A stretch of 42,328 nucleotides of DNA from a virus: positions 1-42,328 of the IMG/VR virus record IMGVR_UViG_3300006033_000047; one strand, given 5' to 3'. The notes beneath the pieces were generated by a model. That model was not told the DNA's origin. It made no database searches and was given only the letters and a program-made list of their open reading frames with translations. The position numbers and the translations under genes were made by a program. Shown here in pieces: positions 20,403-29,740 of this stretch. Each line of letters opens with the position of its first letter. Positions within the stretch are counted from its first letter, which is position 1.

Positions 20403-23139
20403 GGTAAACCTCGTTTGTGCCGTGATACACCTGCGATGCGCCATGGTACACGGGCAGTTGCGAAACGTAATCGAAGGTGTGTGAGAAAGTCTGGAAGTTC
20501 TTCAGCCCGTCACGCGCCGACCACACTTCCAGCCGCACCTGGCCGCGATAGGAAGGCGTGAATGTGACAGTCGTGCCGCTGATGGCAGTGGACGAGGCGA
20601 GTTCGGCCGCTGTGTCCGTGCGCACCAGCCTGGCAGAATACGTCACGCCCGTTTCCGGGCCGACGCTCGCGTCCGTCCATCCAAGGACGGTGCCGCCGGT
20701 TTGCTGCAGGCGGTCCCGGTGCGCCCAGGTGGCGACGATGCCGACAAGGTCGTCGGCCACGACCCTGGGCGGGTAGTCTTTGCCGCCAATCTTGACGTTC
20801 GCAGGCGGGTACGGCCGGATAGCCCTCTGGCCCATCACAACGGAGTCAACCGGAGCATCTGTGATGGCAAGCGGCCCCTGGCCTGTGATCGTCAGGATTT
20901 TAACATCCAGCGCGTCACTGGCGACATACTCGATGTCGTCACTGGCCACGTAGCCGTCCCAGATGATGACGGCGGCTCCGTCCGGGTGCGCGGCCGGAAC
21001 GGTGTCCAGGCACCCGCGCCTGATCGTGGCCACGCCGCCCACGATGGACTCGATGACAATGATCTCGTCGCCAATCTGGGCCAGGCTGCCGGATACGAAC
21101 TCGCCAAGATCCACGCCGTCCTTGAGTGTCGCGGTTGTGTCGAGGTGACCGATTGCGCCGTCCAGGGCCGCGCAGGGACAGAAATCAAGCGTCCCGCCCT
21201 CGACGTACCCGGCGCCGGAATCAACCTGCAGCTCGGCGTTGATCTCCGCAGCCTGACGCCCTGCGGCCACCGTCAGATAGCCGAGTCCTGGCAATCCAGA
21301 CAGTTTCGCCGCAGCATCAACTTCGCCCAACTGGCGCACAATCTCGTAGTAGGGCGTCTCCATGACCAGGCGGGGAGTTGCCGGGAGCGGCGCCACTGAC
21401 GGGTCGGTCCACTCGGTCGGCTTGGCCTCGACGTAAACGATGTCCGGAAGCGCAAAAACGTCCTGGGCGCACTGGATGCGGACCACGTTGTCCACGCCGT
21501 CGCCGAACGCGATCTCTGTGACGCGCATGATGTACGAGGTCGCAATGCCGTTTCCGTCCTCGTCTTGTTCGAGCCAGTTCCAGACAAAGCAACTTCCGAT
21601 GTTGAGCCCAGCCGCCTCGCGGTTGGCATAGATCGTGGCCGTTACGAGCGGCGTGCTCATGGCCTTGAGGTCACGAGCTGCGACTCTGGCTGCTATGGCC
21701 TGGTTAGCGAATCCGGGATAATCGACTGTAGCCGGGATGATCGCGCCCTGCTGCTGGATCATCGCCAGATTTTGGAGCGTCACCGTTTCCGCTTGACCAG
21801 TCTCGTTCGAATCGTATGTGACGGTGATTTCGTTGACGAGTTCGGCCAGTGTTTGCTTCGAATACCCTTCAACACGGCTGATGTTCGACTGATCCAGCAC
21901 GAGCAGCGACGATTCGTCATAGTCGTCGCGGATCAGCTTCAGTTCAAACTTCCCTGTCGTGCGGTCAACGTAGAGCGCGGCGTCAATGTGGCGGATAATC
22001 TCTTCAACAAAATCCTCGATGCTCGTCTGCTGACTCCAGAGGATCGAAATGCCCATGCCTTCGGAATAGAGCCTGTCAGCGGCGACCACGAACGAATCGC
22101 CCATGTCTTCTTCGGGATAGCCCATGCCCCAGTTTGCATCGGTCAAGCATTCACGGATGATGTGGGCCGGGTTCATGTCCGCGAAATCGCCAAACAGGTA
22201 TTGCCCTGCGCTTTCCGAGGCTTCCTGATACGCATATGCGTCAAGGTACTTATAATTTGTAGTTGCCGGAGGATTTGCTTCTACTACGCGAACCGTCAGC
22301 GTGTGTGTTTTTCTTGTAGGATTGAAAACACACTTCGAAACAAAAGGAGAAAGTAGAGTGGAAGCAATTTGTACGCCATCAATCCAAACGGTAAGATAAT
22401 TGTCGTGCTTAAAGTATATATGGACAGGGCGCCTATCATCAACGTATATGTATTTTTCTGCCCATAAATTATCCATAACATCAAGAATTGTTGTTGCTGT
22501 TACGCTCTCGTTCAAAAAAGGCAAATCGCTAGACGGATGAGGTAATTTATTAACTATCGGGCCAAATCCAGTTGATGCCATGTTCCCAATATAGCTATCA
22601 ACGTCTGACTGTGGAACATTTCTATATCTCCACTGCGACCCAACCAAAAACAGGTCTTTGCGTGGTAACGTCGTGGGCGGAATTTGATCGTCAACAAAAT
22701 AATACCCGATCTCTGCTTTGGCGTCATACCACTGCGTCTCACCATTCTTTCGCGTATGGATGCGCTGGAGCAGCCAACCCCAGTCTTTGAGGTACGGGTT
22801 CAAACCAATGTAGCACTGCCTCAAAACGGCGCAGCACACCCCGCGAAACGCCGGGAGAAGATCCGCGCCAAGTTTGGCCGCCAGGTATGAGTTCTGGCCC
22901 TGGCCAGGTGCGCCCATTTCAATGTCAATTTGACCGCTGACGCCGCCCTCGCGCCTTTCGCCGCCGAACAGGTCCGGCTTGTCGATGGCCAGGGTCCCGC
23001 CGGTGTGATTGCCCACCCAAGCCTTTTTCCCGCCGACCATGATGCGCACGAGCTTGTCCACTGGCCCGTGGCACAGCGCCATGTGCATGCCGACGTAATA
23101 TTTGTAGCCGACCGTTACGCTCTTGCTGCTGCCGCCCAT
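20392..23139 (-). CDS. Tail tip / host-specificity protein (gpJ-like), 915 aa
   Basis: The central tail tip protein, by size, position after the tape measure and small tip genes, and a mostly beta-structured sequence. Residues 1-145 contain VGYKYYVGMHMALCHGPVDKL and the FGG..REGGVSG pattern of phage tip proteins. Residues about 310-560 resemble the TIM-barrel-like host interaction region (AGQYLFGDFADMNP, REAAGLNIGSCF). The C-terminus has fibronectin-like strands. Residues about 146-303 are an AT-rich inserted module. It probably forms the tip and contacts the host receptor. Confidence 0.8.
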   Translation of the reverse strand: MGGSSKSVTVGYKYYVGMHMALCHGPVDKLVRIMVGGKKAWVGNHTGGTLAIDKPDLFGGERREGGVSGQIDIEMGAPGQGQNSYLAAKLGADLLPAFRGVCCAVLRQCYIGLNPYLKDWGWLLQRIHTRKNGETQWYDAKAEIGYYFVDDQIPPTTLPRKDLFLVGSQWRYRNVPQSDVDSYIGNMASTGFGPIVNKLPHPSSDLPFLNESVTATTILDVMDNLWAEKYIYVDDRRPVHIYFKHDNYLTVWIDGVQIASTLLSPFVSKCVFNPTRKTHTLTVRVVEANPPATTNYKYLDAYAYQEASESAGQYLFGDFADMNPAHIIRECLTDANWGMGYPEEDMGDSFVVAADRLYSEGMGISILWSQQTSIEDFVEEIIRHIDAALYVDRTTGKFELKLIRDDYDESSLLVLDQSNISRVEGYSKQTLAELVNEITVTYDSNETGQAETVTLQNLAMIQQQGAIIPATVDYPGFANQAIAARVAARDLKAMSTPLVTATIYANREAAGLNIGSCFVWNWLEQDEDGNGIATSYIMRVTEIAFGDGVDNVVRIQCAQDVFALPDIVYVEAKPTEWTDPSVAPLPATPRLVMETPYYEIVRQLGEVDAAAKLSGLPGLGYLTVAAGRQAAEINAELQVDSGAGYVEGGTLDFCPCAALDGAIGHLDTTATLKDGVDLGEFVSGSLAQIGDEIIVIESIVGGVATIRRGCLDTVPAAHPDGAAVIIWDGYVASDDIEYVASDALDVKILTITGQGPLAITDAPVDSVVMGQRAIRPYPPANVKIGGKDYPPRVVADDLVGIVATWAHRDRLQQTGGTVLGWTDASVGPETGVTYSARLVRTDTAAELASSTAISGTTVTFTPSYRGQVRLEVWSARDGLKNFQTFSHTFDYVSQLPVYHGASQVYHGTNEVYHEI
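22230..22700 (-). other. Low-G+C module within the tail tip gene
   Basis: This segment of the tip gene is visibly AT-rich against a G+C-rich surround. It encodes residues about 146-303, including WAEKYIYVDDRRPVHIYFKH and a strand-rich region (LTVWIDGVQIAS, HTLTVRVVEANP) that looks like a PA14- or galactose-binding-like beta sandwich. It resembles a transferred receptor-binding insertion. Confidence 0.55.
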
Positions 23140-23142
23140 GCG

Positions 23143-23340
23143 CTACTCCTGCTCCGCTCGTGCGGCCTGTGCGACCTGTATGGCCATGGCATCGCCGGTT
23201 TGCTCCAGGGCCGCGACGGGCACGCCAGTGCGCAGAAACTCGGACCAGTCTAGTCCGTGCCTAGCGAAGAACGCCCTCGTTCCGCGTGAGCACATCTTGC
23301 ACTGGCGGATATGTTTCATGGTCGCCCTGATCTCGGTCAT
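23143..23340 (-). CDS. Small tail-tip-region protein, 65 aa
   Basis: Contains MKHIRQCKMCSRGTRAFFARHGLDW, characteristic of a small family of phage proteins found between the BR0599 and tip genes. CKMC may bind metal. Role unknown. Its ATG overlaps the stop of the preceding gene (ATGA). An alternate start at the second Met gives MKHIRQ. Confidence 0.68.
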   Translation of the reverse strand: MTEIRATMKHIRQCKMCSRGTRAFFARHGLDWSEFLRTGVPVAALEQTGDAMAIQVAQAARAEQE

Positions 23341-23567
23341 TTCTTGCCGCCCTTCTTTTTGATGGCCACAGTCTTGGTGTCGCCCCACCAAACGATGTTC
23401 TGGCCGGTGATTTCCCTGGACCCGAACAACACTGGGATTTCTGCCCCGGCTGTGGCGATGGCCCTGGCCTCGATTGTCCCAGGCTTCGGCGAGTCGTATT
23501 TGACCTTGGGCCTGAAAATATAGCCGATGACCAGCGATGCGACGAAAAAACCGAGTTCGACCCACAT
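23337..23567 (-). CDS. Tail-tip-region protein with N-terminal membrane-like helix, 76 aa
   Basis: A hydrophobic N-terminus (LGFFVASLVIGYIF) is followed by KPGTIEARAIATAGAEIPVLFGS and ITGQNIVWWGD, matching a small phage tail family with IPVLFG and TGPNVLWYG signatures. Its exact role is not known. It abuts the BR0599 gene. Confidence 0.65.
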   Translation of the reverse strand: MWVELGFFVASLVIGYIFRPKVKYDSPKPGTIEARAIATAGAEIPVLFGSREITGQNIVWWGDTKTVAIKKKGGKK

Positions 23568-24376
23568 TACACGAGGCTCCTCCCGTCAAACGGGTTGCGG
23601 GACGGAATCCAGGGCCAGCCGCCGAAGTTGAGAATGTTGTTGAACTTGTTCTTGCACGTTTCGCGGTTGCGGGCACAGCCAGGATAGAGCGTCACGGCAT
23701 CCGACACGGCCAGCGCGCAGGGGTTCGCCAGCGTGAGCGACGAACCGACATGGCTGGTCACAAAAAGGAATCCGCCCGTTGGCGTCTCGGCCATCCCGCC
23801 CGTAAACCAGCCATCAGCCAGCGCGTTGGCGGCGGTCACGGTCAGAACTGTGCGTGCCGCATTGATTGCCGAGACGGTCCCGGACACAGCATAGGCCGCT
23901 TTGTCCACGCCGCACTGTTCCGAGTAGAGTGCGTGCCTGCACATGCGCTGATAGCGGGCTCGAAGGCCGGGACGCTTGAGCGACGTGAACACGCTCTCGC
24001 ACGTGAGCTTCGCCGTCGCTGGGTCTGGCCAGTCACACGACACGATGCGGCCCTTCCAGTAGACCATTGGGCCGTCACTGGCGCCCACATGGAGCCTGAA
24101 CACGGTCAGGGTGATGACGTGCTCGGGGTTCCCGGCCAGGTAGAGCAGCGACAGTTTGCTCGTGCGCGGAATCAGCACCTCCAGGGGCGACTTGCTCAGT
24201 TCCTTGACCTGCTGCATGGTGTCGCGCCCAATCGGATAAGGGATATACGTTTCCCCGCCGTGAACAATCTCCGGGCCGCTGGAGTAGGTCCAGATGGTCG
24301 GCCAGTGGGTGAAGCGGAAAAGTTCGACGGGTCGCCCGCCGTGAGCGGAGGATTCGAGATCGGAATACGTGCTCAT
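23567..24376 (-). CDS. Phage BR0599-family tail protein (DUF2163-like), 269 aa
   Basis: The C-terminal signature GCARNRETCKNKFNNILNFG and the preceding CRHALYSEQCGVDK identify the BR0599 family found between tape measure and tip genes in siphophages. N-terminal half has DUF2163-type strands (ELFRFTHWPTIW, YIPYPIGRDTMQQ). Probably a distal tail or baseplate ring component. Start ATG overlaps the preceding stop. Confidence 0.8.
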   Translation of the reverse strand: MSTYSDLESSAHGGRPVELFRFTHWPTIWTYSSGPEIVHGGETYIPYPIGRDTMQQVKELSKSPLEVLIPRTSKLSLLYLAGNPEHVITLTVFRLHVGASDGPMVYWKGRIVSCDWPDPATAKLTCESVFTSLKRPGLRARYQRMCRHALYSEQCGVDKAAYAVSGTVSAINAARTVLTVTAANALADGWFTGGMAETPTGGFLFVTSHVGSSLTLANPCALAVSDAVTLYPGCARNRETCKNKFNNILNFGGWPWIPSRNPFDGRSLV

Positions 24377-25533
24377 GCCGCAACCCCCGTCATGGATGCT
24401 CTGCAGGTCGCCACGCCGACGCGGTCCCACGTCATGGTCACGCGGTCGGCGGCGAAACGATGCAGGCAGAGAAAGGAAATTCGGGCCACGTCCGTGAAGC
24501 CCAGGGCCGCGCTGATGGTCAGGTTCTCGCGCCCCGCGCTCCCGGCAACGGCCCCGGTGATCTGGCGACAGACGAACGCGCCCGATGCTGAGAACGCCGC
24601 AATGTGCGTCATGCCCGGGACATTCAGTCCGACGTTGCGGTAGTTGACGTCGCTGGTCTGGAGCGTCGTGTCCGTGGCAGTCGGCTGGACGGCAAGCGCA
24701 AGGTCGTGCGTGCGCGACGGAATCCACACCGGGTTGAGCCTACCAGCCCTGCGGTGCAGCCAGCGGCGGAACGCCCATGCCTGCGCAGGCGTGCGTAGCA
24801 TCCATTTGTGGTCCGTGGTCACGCCAGGATAGTCTGTCCGCGCGAACGTGGCCCACGCTCCGGGGCCAGGGTCAAGGATGTCGAGAGGACGCTCTATTTG
24901 GCGCGGCATCGTCTCCCCCGGCATCAGGAGCGGATCGGACAACACGTCGTAGCCAAGATACTGCATTGCAGCAGCCTCGGTCGTCAGCTCGGTGTTGTCC
25001 GTGACCTGCATTGTGACCGAGTAGCGGGACGCATCCACGGCGTAGTCGTCGCGCCGGGCCTGGCCGGCCATCCTGGCCATACGCAGGGGCATCACGGACG
25101 CGCCTGCAGGGTGCTCCATGGTCGTCGGCGCGACCAGCGTCAGCGAGCCGGCGGCCACGGTTTCGACCTCCACGACCTCGTAGAGCGACGATCTCTGGTG
25201 GACGATGGCCAGCCCGCCGGCCCTGAAGTCGGACGCCGTGGTGTCGATGCTGATGGACGAGGACGCGGCCGGGAGCACCGACGCCAGCTTGACGGCTTCA
25301 TGCCAGCACGGCCAGCCCCATTCGCGGTGTTGCCACGCAGCGAGGCCCACACGAAGCTTGGAGAGCTCGCCATGGTCATCGAGCATGATCGACGCATCAA
25401 AGCTCTGGCGCGGCTCCTGACGCACACGGATGCGCTGCTCGGTGCCGTCGTGGGCCTCGATGATGTCCGTCAGCCATTCGAGGCTTTCGACCATCCCGCG
25501 TTGCGGCCGCCAGGGCCAGACGAGGTAACTCAT
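24373..25533 (-). CDS. Distal tail protein, 386 aa
   Basis: Follows the tape measure gene directly and starts MSYLVWPWRPQRGMVESLEW. Such proteins form the distal tail (hub) region. Beta-rich throughout with RRWLHRRAGRLNPVWIPSRTHD near the C-terminal third. Family assignment by position and resemblance only. Overlaps the tape-measure stop by 4 nt. Confidence 0.68.
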   Translation of the reverse strand: MSYLVWPWRPQRGMVESLEWLTDIIEAHDGTEQRIRVRQEPRQSFDASIMLDDHGELSKLRVGLAAWQHREWGWPCWHEAVKLASVLPAASSSISIDTTASDFRAGGLAIVHQRSSLYEVVEVETVAAGSLTLVAPTTMEHPAGASVMPLRMARMAGQARRDDYAVDASRYSVTMQVTDNTELTTEAAAMQYLGYDVLSDPLLMPGETMPRQIERPLDILDPGPGAWATFARTDYPGVTTDHKWMLRTPAQAWAFRRWLHRRAGRLNPVWIPSRTHDLALAVQPTATDTTLQTSDVNYRNVGLNVPGMTHIAAFSASGAFVCRQITGAVAGSAGRENLTISAALGFTDVARISFLCLHRFAADRVTMTWDRVGVATCRASMTGVAA

Positions 25534-28163
25534 AGCCCGAGCATCCTGCGGATAGCCTGCGGATTTCTGCGGATGTGATTGAAAATGACCTGTTCGCCCT
25601 CGGACCCGCTCAGCTCGTTGGCGATGGCGCCCCTGCCGATGGCGTTGACAACTTTGGTACCCTTCTGCGCTTTGAGCGCCGACGCGATTTCACGCAAAAG
25701 ACCGACGGTTTCCCCGCCCCCCTCGGCCTGAACGCCGAGCGAGCCGTCCGGGCCCCGCTTCAACGGCATGATCGCCTCCGGCCCGGCTTCGGCGAACACC
25801 CCCGCGCCTTTAGCGAAAGCAAAAAGCTGCGGCGAGCTGTAAACGCCCCCAGAATATGCGGAGAGCGACGGGGAACTGTAGACGCCGCCTTTCGCGTTAC
25901 GGGAGAAGAAGCTGGACATCTCGCCGGCGTAGCCGAACCCGCCACCGGCCGATCCGGCGGCAGTGGAAGCCCCGCCCGTGAAATACGAGCCCGCCATGGA
26001 CAGCCCGGTCTTGAGCAACCCGCCGAGCCAATCATACGCCTGGCTGGCCATAGACCGGAAAGCCAGCCGGGCGATCTCGGCGTTGATGCTCGTCACGAGG
26101 TCGGCGAACTCAATTTTTCCCGTCTTCACAAACTGGACAACCGCGTCCTCGATGCCCTGAAAGGCCATAGTCATCACGTTCTGGACGTTCTTGGCCGCGT
26201 CGGAAGCCGACAGCGCGTACTCATGCAGAGCCCTCTTCGCTCCGTCGGCCCATTCCCGGCTGTACTCCAATTTCTGGTACTCGACCCACTGCGCGATGTG
26301 CGCCTCGCTGATCTTGGCGTTGCGGAACACCTGGGCCTGTTGGAGGATGGAATCCTCGATGACCGCGAAGCCCTCGCCAGCGATCCGAATGTACTCATTG
26401 TAAAAAGACCTCTTGGTTTCGAGGTTCTGCTTGTCCAGCTCCTTCTGCCAGGCCGCGTTCTGTGACGCGCGGTACCTTTCCGCCTCGGATGCGGTAATGC
26501 CGAACTGCGCGTTCTGACGGTTCAGCTCCAGCAGCTTTTTTAGCCGTTCCTCCATCTTGAGGCGGTCGTCTTCGCGCGGGTTGTCCGTGTCGAACGCGGC
26601 CAGCTCGCGTTTGAACTTGTCCACGTCCTCCTTGGCCTCGACCATGGTCTTGTACCCGGCGGTGATGGCCGCCCGGGTTGCCTGGTCGGCGGCCTTGAGC
26701 CGTTCCAACGCGGCCTCGCGCTCCGCGCCGTTCGACCCCTTCATAATTCGGGTGTGGAGGTCCTGAAACCTATCCTCCCACTCGGCCAGCCAGACGGCGG
26801 ATTGGTCGCCCTGAATCTCGGCAAACTCCTTGTTCACCTCGCGGACGGCCTGGCGGAACTGCTCCAAGGCGGCGGCCGCCTGCTTGGCCGCCTTGTCGGC
26901 GTTGACACCCCACTTGGACGCATCGAAGGAGTACGGCTTGTTCAGGTCCCACTGCTGGAGGTTGCGGGTGCGCTGGGCATCAAGGTCGTCCATCTGCCTC
27001 ATCGAGGCCCGGAGGGCTCCTTCAGGCGTTCCTAGGTCACCCGGTTTCGGAATCTTCCGGCGAACGGTGTTGCCCTGCACAGGAGGGAGGAGATTATTCT
27101 CCACGACGTACCGTTCGCGTGCCATCTCCAGGCTGTACCCGGCCCCCGCCGCTAGAGACGCCCACGGGTTCTTGGTGACATACGCGGTAACTGCGCCGGC
27201 CACGATGAAGTCCCGGAGCCCCTGCGGGAGGTCGGTCCATTTCTTGATGATGCCGCCGATGGCCTCCGTGATCTTGTCCATGTTCTGAACCACGGCTTTC
27301 GCGGCGGTGGCCATGTCCAAGAACGACTGCGCGATGTCCTTGGCCACCGCTTCCATCACCCGCATACCCTCGGGCGAATCCAGCCAGCGGATGAACTCCT
27401 GAAGCGTTTCCTTGAGCTTCTGGAACGGGCCGGAGTCCATGACCTTTATCTTGAACAGCTCCCACTTCACCTTGAGTTGGTTTATCATGCCCTCCCAAGT
27501 CGTGGACAGGTCCTTGGCCGCGCCGCCGTAGTCCTTGCGGAACCCGCGGAACAGGGCCTCCAGGGCGATCCTCGTGCGGTCCCCAGTAATGGAAGCCGTC
27601 TCGGTCAGCTTGTTGAGCCGCTCCTCGGGGATGTTGAGTTCCCGGGCCATGATCTTGATGGCCGTAGGAATGCGCTCGCCGAGCTGCTGGCGCAGCTCTT
27701 CCATGTTGATCGAACCCTTGCCCGCCATCTGGAAGACGGCGATGGTGGCCTTCTGGAGATCGTCCGCGCCGCCGCCAAACGCGGCCACGGCGTCGGTTAA
27801 ATCCTGGAGGCTGCCCTTGGCCGGGTCGAGTCCCGCAACCTTGAGCTTGACAAAGGCGTTTTGAAATTCGTTGATGGTGGCAACGGAGGCATTGTTCCGG
27901 CCGAAGTCGAGCATCCAGTTGAAGCTCGCCCTGGCCGACTCGGAACTGCCTTCCAAGCGCTTGAGCAGAACAAGCGTCTTGTCCATCTGGGCGGCCGTAT
28001 CGACGAAGCCCTTCAGGACCGCGCCGCCGGCAAAGACAGCGAGGGCGGATTGTAGCGAGAAAACCCGCCGCCGCATGTCTTCGAGGGAGTTTGTGACGCG
28101 GGAGATACCGCGGCTGAAATCGTCTTTGAGCCCGACTATGATTCTGACGGTGTTGTCAGCCAT
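25530..28163 (-). CDS. Tail tape measure protein, 877 aa
   Basis: Sets tail length and occupies the tube lumen. The N-terminal region (FSLQSALAVFAGGAVLKGFV, FQMAGKGSINMEELRQQLGER) matches the phage tape-measure N-terminal domain; the C-terminal region (KIEFADLVTSINAEIARLAF, then a Gly-rich tail) matches lambda-type tape-measure C-termini. A hydrophobic stretch lies mid-protein (FIVAGAVTAYVTKNPW). Long helical segments with polar residues run between. It follows the frameshifted chaperone genes, as in lambda. Confidence 0.9.
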   Translation of the reverse strand: MADNTVRIIVGLKDDFSRGISRVTNSLEDMRRRVFSLQSALAVFAGGAVLKGFVDTAAQMDKTLVLLKRLEGSSESARASFNWMLDFGRNNASVATINEFQNAFVKLKVAGLDPAKGSLQDLTDAVAAFGGGADDLQKATIAVFQMAGKGSINMEELRQQLGERIPTAIKIMARELNIPEERLNKLTETASITGDRTRIALEALFRGFRKDYGGAAKDLSTTWEGMINQLKVKWELFKIKVMDSGPFQKLKETLQEFIRWLDSPEGMRVMEAVAKDIAQSFLDMATAAKAVVQNMDKITEAIGGIIKKWTDLPQGLRDFIVAGAVTAYVTKNPWASLAAGAGYSLEMARERYVVENNLLPPVQGNTVRRKIPKPGDLGTPEGALRASMRQMDDLDAQRTRNLQQWDLNKPYSFDASKWGVNADKAAKQAAAALEQFRQAVREVNKEFAEIQGDQSAVWLAEWEDRFQDLHTRIMKGSNGAEREAALERLKAADQATRAAITAGYKTMVEAKEDVDKFKRELAAFDTDNPREDDRLKMEERLKKLLELNRQNAQFGITASEAERYRASQNAAWQKELDKQNLETKRSFYNEYIRIAGEGFAVIEDSILQQAQVFRNAKISEAHIAQWVEYQKLEYSREWADGAKRALHEYALSASDAAKNVQNVMTMAFQGIEDAVVQFVKTGKIEFADLVTSINAEIARLAFRSMASQAYDWLGGLLKTGLSMAGSYFTGGASTAAGSAGGGFGYAGEMSSFFSRNAKGGVYSSPSLSAYSGGVYSSPQLFAFAKGAGVFAEAGPEAIMPLKRGPDGSLGVQAEGGGETVGLLREIASALKAQKGTKVVNAIGRGAIANELSGSEGEQVIFNHIRRNPQAIRRMLGL

Positions 28164-28754
28164 CCTTCTTTTCTCCCTGCTTTTTCAGGATCACCTGTTC
28201 CACCGCCTGAATCTTCCGCAAGGTGGCGGGCCGGATGGAGATGCCGAGAGTCTGGGCCACCATCCGCAGGGCCAAATAGTCGAACCCCATCACACCAAAT
28301 CCGCCGGCCCTCATCTGGGTTTGACCCCAGGTCAAGAGGGTCCAGGCTTCCTTGTTCGAAGCGGCGAGGTCCGGGCATCTGCCCTCGCACGCGCAGCAAT
28401 CTTCAACAGTTCCGGTTTGGGCCTGGGTCTGGCGACAGGTCTTGCAGTATTCTGCCCCGTCGCCAGTTACCCACCCCCAAACCGCTACGAGTTTTTTACC
28501 TCTTCCTCCGTCCCAAACGTCTCTTCCATGATGGCCCGGTAGACCAGCGTGGCTTCCTGGAACGGGAGGTTGTCGAGGTTGGCGTTGCCCGGGAACACCA
28601 TATCCAGGATAGGGTCGATGTTCCGCAGGGCGGCCTCGCTGTCAAAGTTGAAGATGTCCACGCCCTGTTCCCGCAGCTTGCGGATTTCCCCGCGGGTCAG
28701 CGGGCGGACTTCGAATGTAATTCCGGTGGCTTTGGATTCGAAACTCTTTGCCAT
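28156..28754 (-). CDS. Tail assembly chaperone GT fusion made by -1 frameshift, 199 aa
   Basis: The longer chaperone form. Translation begins at 28754 as for the G form, slips back one base at the A AAA AAC site (28497-28491) and continues in the new frame to a TGA at 28156-28158. The T part contains YCKTCRQT and CCACEGRCPDL, Cys pairs usual in the T extension, then WGQTQMRAGGFGVMG and a lysine-rich end. It overlaps the tape-measure start by 8 nt. The T part has no plausible start of its own. Confidence 0.82.
28485..28754 (-). CDS. Tail assembly chaperone G-like protein, 89 aa
   Basis: The unshifted product, ending TEEEVKNS. Begins with SKATGITFEVRPLTRGEIRKL, as in many phage tail chaperones upstream of the tape measure. 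GAGGGG precedes the ATG. In lambda the G:GT ratio controls tape-measure assembly; the same is inferred here from the arrangement. Confidence 0.82.
   Translation of the reverse strand: MAKSFESKATGITFEVRPLTRGEIRKLREQGVDIFNFDSEAALRNIDPILDMVFPGNANLDNLPFQEATLVYRAIMEETFGTEEEVKNS
28491..28497 (-). other. Programmed -1 ribosomal frameshift site
   Basis: AAAAAAC on the minus strand, in frame as A AAA AAC, the classic X XXY YYZ slippery heptamer. It lies just before the G stop TAG. Sequence downstream is G-rich (GGTTTGGGGGTGGG) and may form a stimulating structure. Confidence 0.85.
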
Positions 28755-28780
28755 AGTTGTGCCCCTCAATCAGTTAGAGT

Positions 28781-29728
28781 TTATGCGTAAGACGCCTGGC
28801 TGTTGATGAGTTCCACCTTGATGGCGCTCGCGCCTGCATCGTTCCCATAATACGCGGTCCAGGGAAGTTCAAGCATGACGCCCTTGGGCCCGGTGATGCC
28901 CGGGGTCTGCATCTGGAGCAGGACTTCCGGGAAGGTGAAGCGCAGGACGTTCGTGCCGTTGGTCAGGGCCAGTTCCAGGGATGTTTCCGTGGAGTTGATG
29001 GCCTTGTTGAGCAGGGTGGTGTTTTCAAAGAGCAGCTTCAGGGCGCCGGAAACGGTTACGATGCCTTCCGGGATGTCGCCGCGCTGGCCGCTGCCGCCGA
29101 TAACGAAGACCTCGGTATCCAGGCCCATGTCGAGGTCGAAGCTGAACTCCGTGGCGTTGGCCAAGGTGGAACCGCCTTCCTTCAGGGTGGCCTGGAAATT
29201 GTTGAAGCGCGTGAACGCGATGGCCGTCAGGGTGGCATCATACGCGGTGGCGCCCACGGTTTCCTTCGCGCCCTCGATGTCCAGGTTTGCGGTCAGTTCG
29301 CCGTCACCGCCGACGGCCATGGAGAACTTGCTGACCTTGCAGCCGTTCAGCTTGGCATAGGTCGGGGTCGAGGTGGCGAACTTCTTTTCCAGGACCATGG
29401 ACGGCTGACTCGTGCCGATCTTGTACGTGTGAGTGTACGTACCGGTGCCCGTGGTGGTCGGCGCGCCAAACATGGCCTTGAGCCAGTATCCCATGGCCAG
29501 CACATCCACGGGGATGACCGCGGAGCCGTTCACCACGGTGTTGCCGGCGAAGGGCTCAACCGGGTTGCGGTTGCCGGTCAAGGTCTGGGCACTGTTGAGG
29601 TTGCGGTTGGCCTTCACGTCGAAGCTGTTGATCGGCATGGCCAGACCGTTGGGGGCGCCGGGATCGACGCCGAACGTGGTTTCAAAATCCAGGGCGAGGG
29701 TAGACAGATAGCCTTTTGCCATTGACAT
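28781..29728 (-). CDS. Major tail tube protein, 315 aa
   Basis: Builds the tail tube. Starts KGYLSTLALDFETTFGVDPG and contains KANRNLNSAQTLTGNRNPVE, GTYTHTYKIG, and SKFSMAVGGDGELTANLDIEG, all typical of phage tube proteins (Phage_tube_2-like). AGGAGG lies 8 nt before the ATG. Position between the tail terminator and chaperone genes supports this. Confidence 0.88.
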   Translation of the reverse strand: MSMAKGYLSTLALDFETTFGVDPGAPNGLAMPINSFDVKANRNLNSAQTLTGNRNPVEPFAGNTVVNGSAVIPVDVLAMGYWLKAMFGAPTTTGTGTYTHTYKIGTSQPSMVLEKKFATSTPTYAKLNGCKVSKFSMAVGGDGELTANLDIEGAKETVGATAYDATLTAIAFTRFNNFQATLKEGGSTLANATEFSFDLDMGLDTEVFVIGGSGQRGDIPEGIVTVSGALKLLFENTTLLNKAINSTETSLELALTNGTNVLRFTFPEVLLQMQTPGITGPKGVMLELPWTAYYGNDAGASAIKVELINSQASYA

Positions 29729-29740
29729 GGTTCGGTCCTC

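Noticed and set aside
28136-28399. Independent minus-strand gene in the tail chaperone region
   Set aside because: Wrong frame; the real extension is the -1 frame product after the slippery site.
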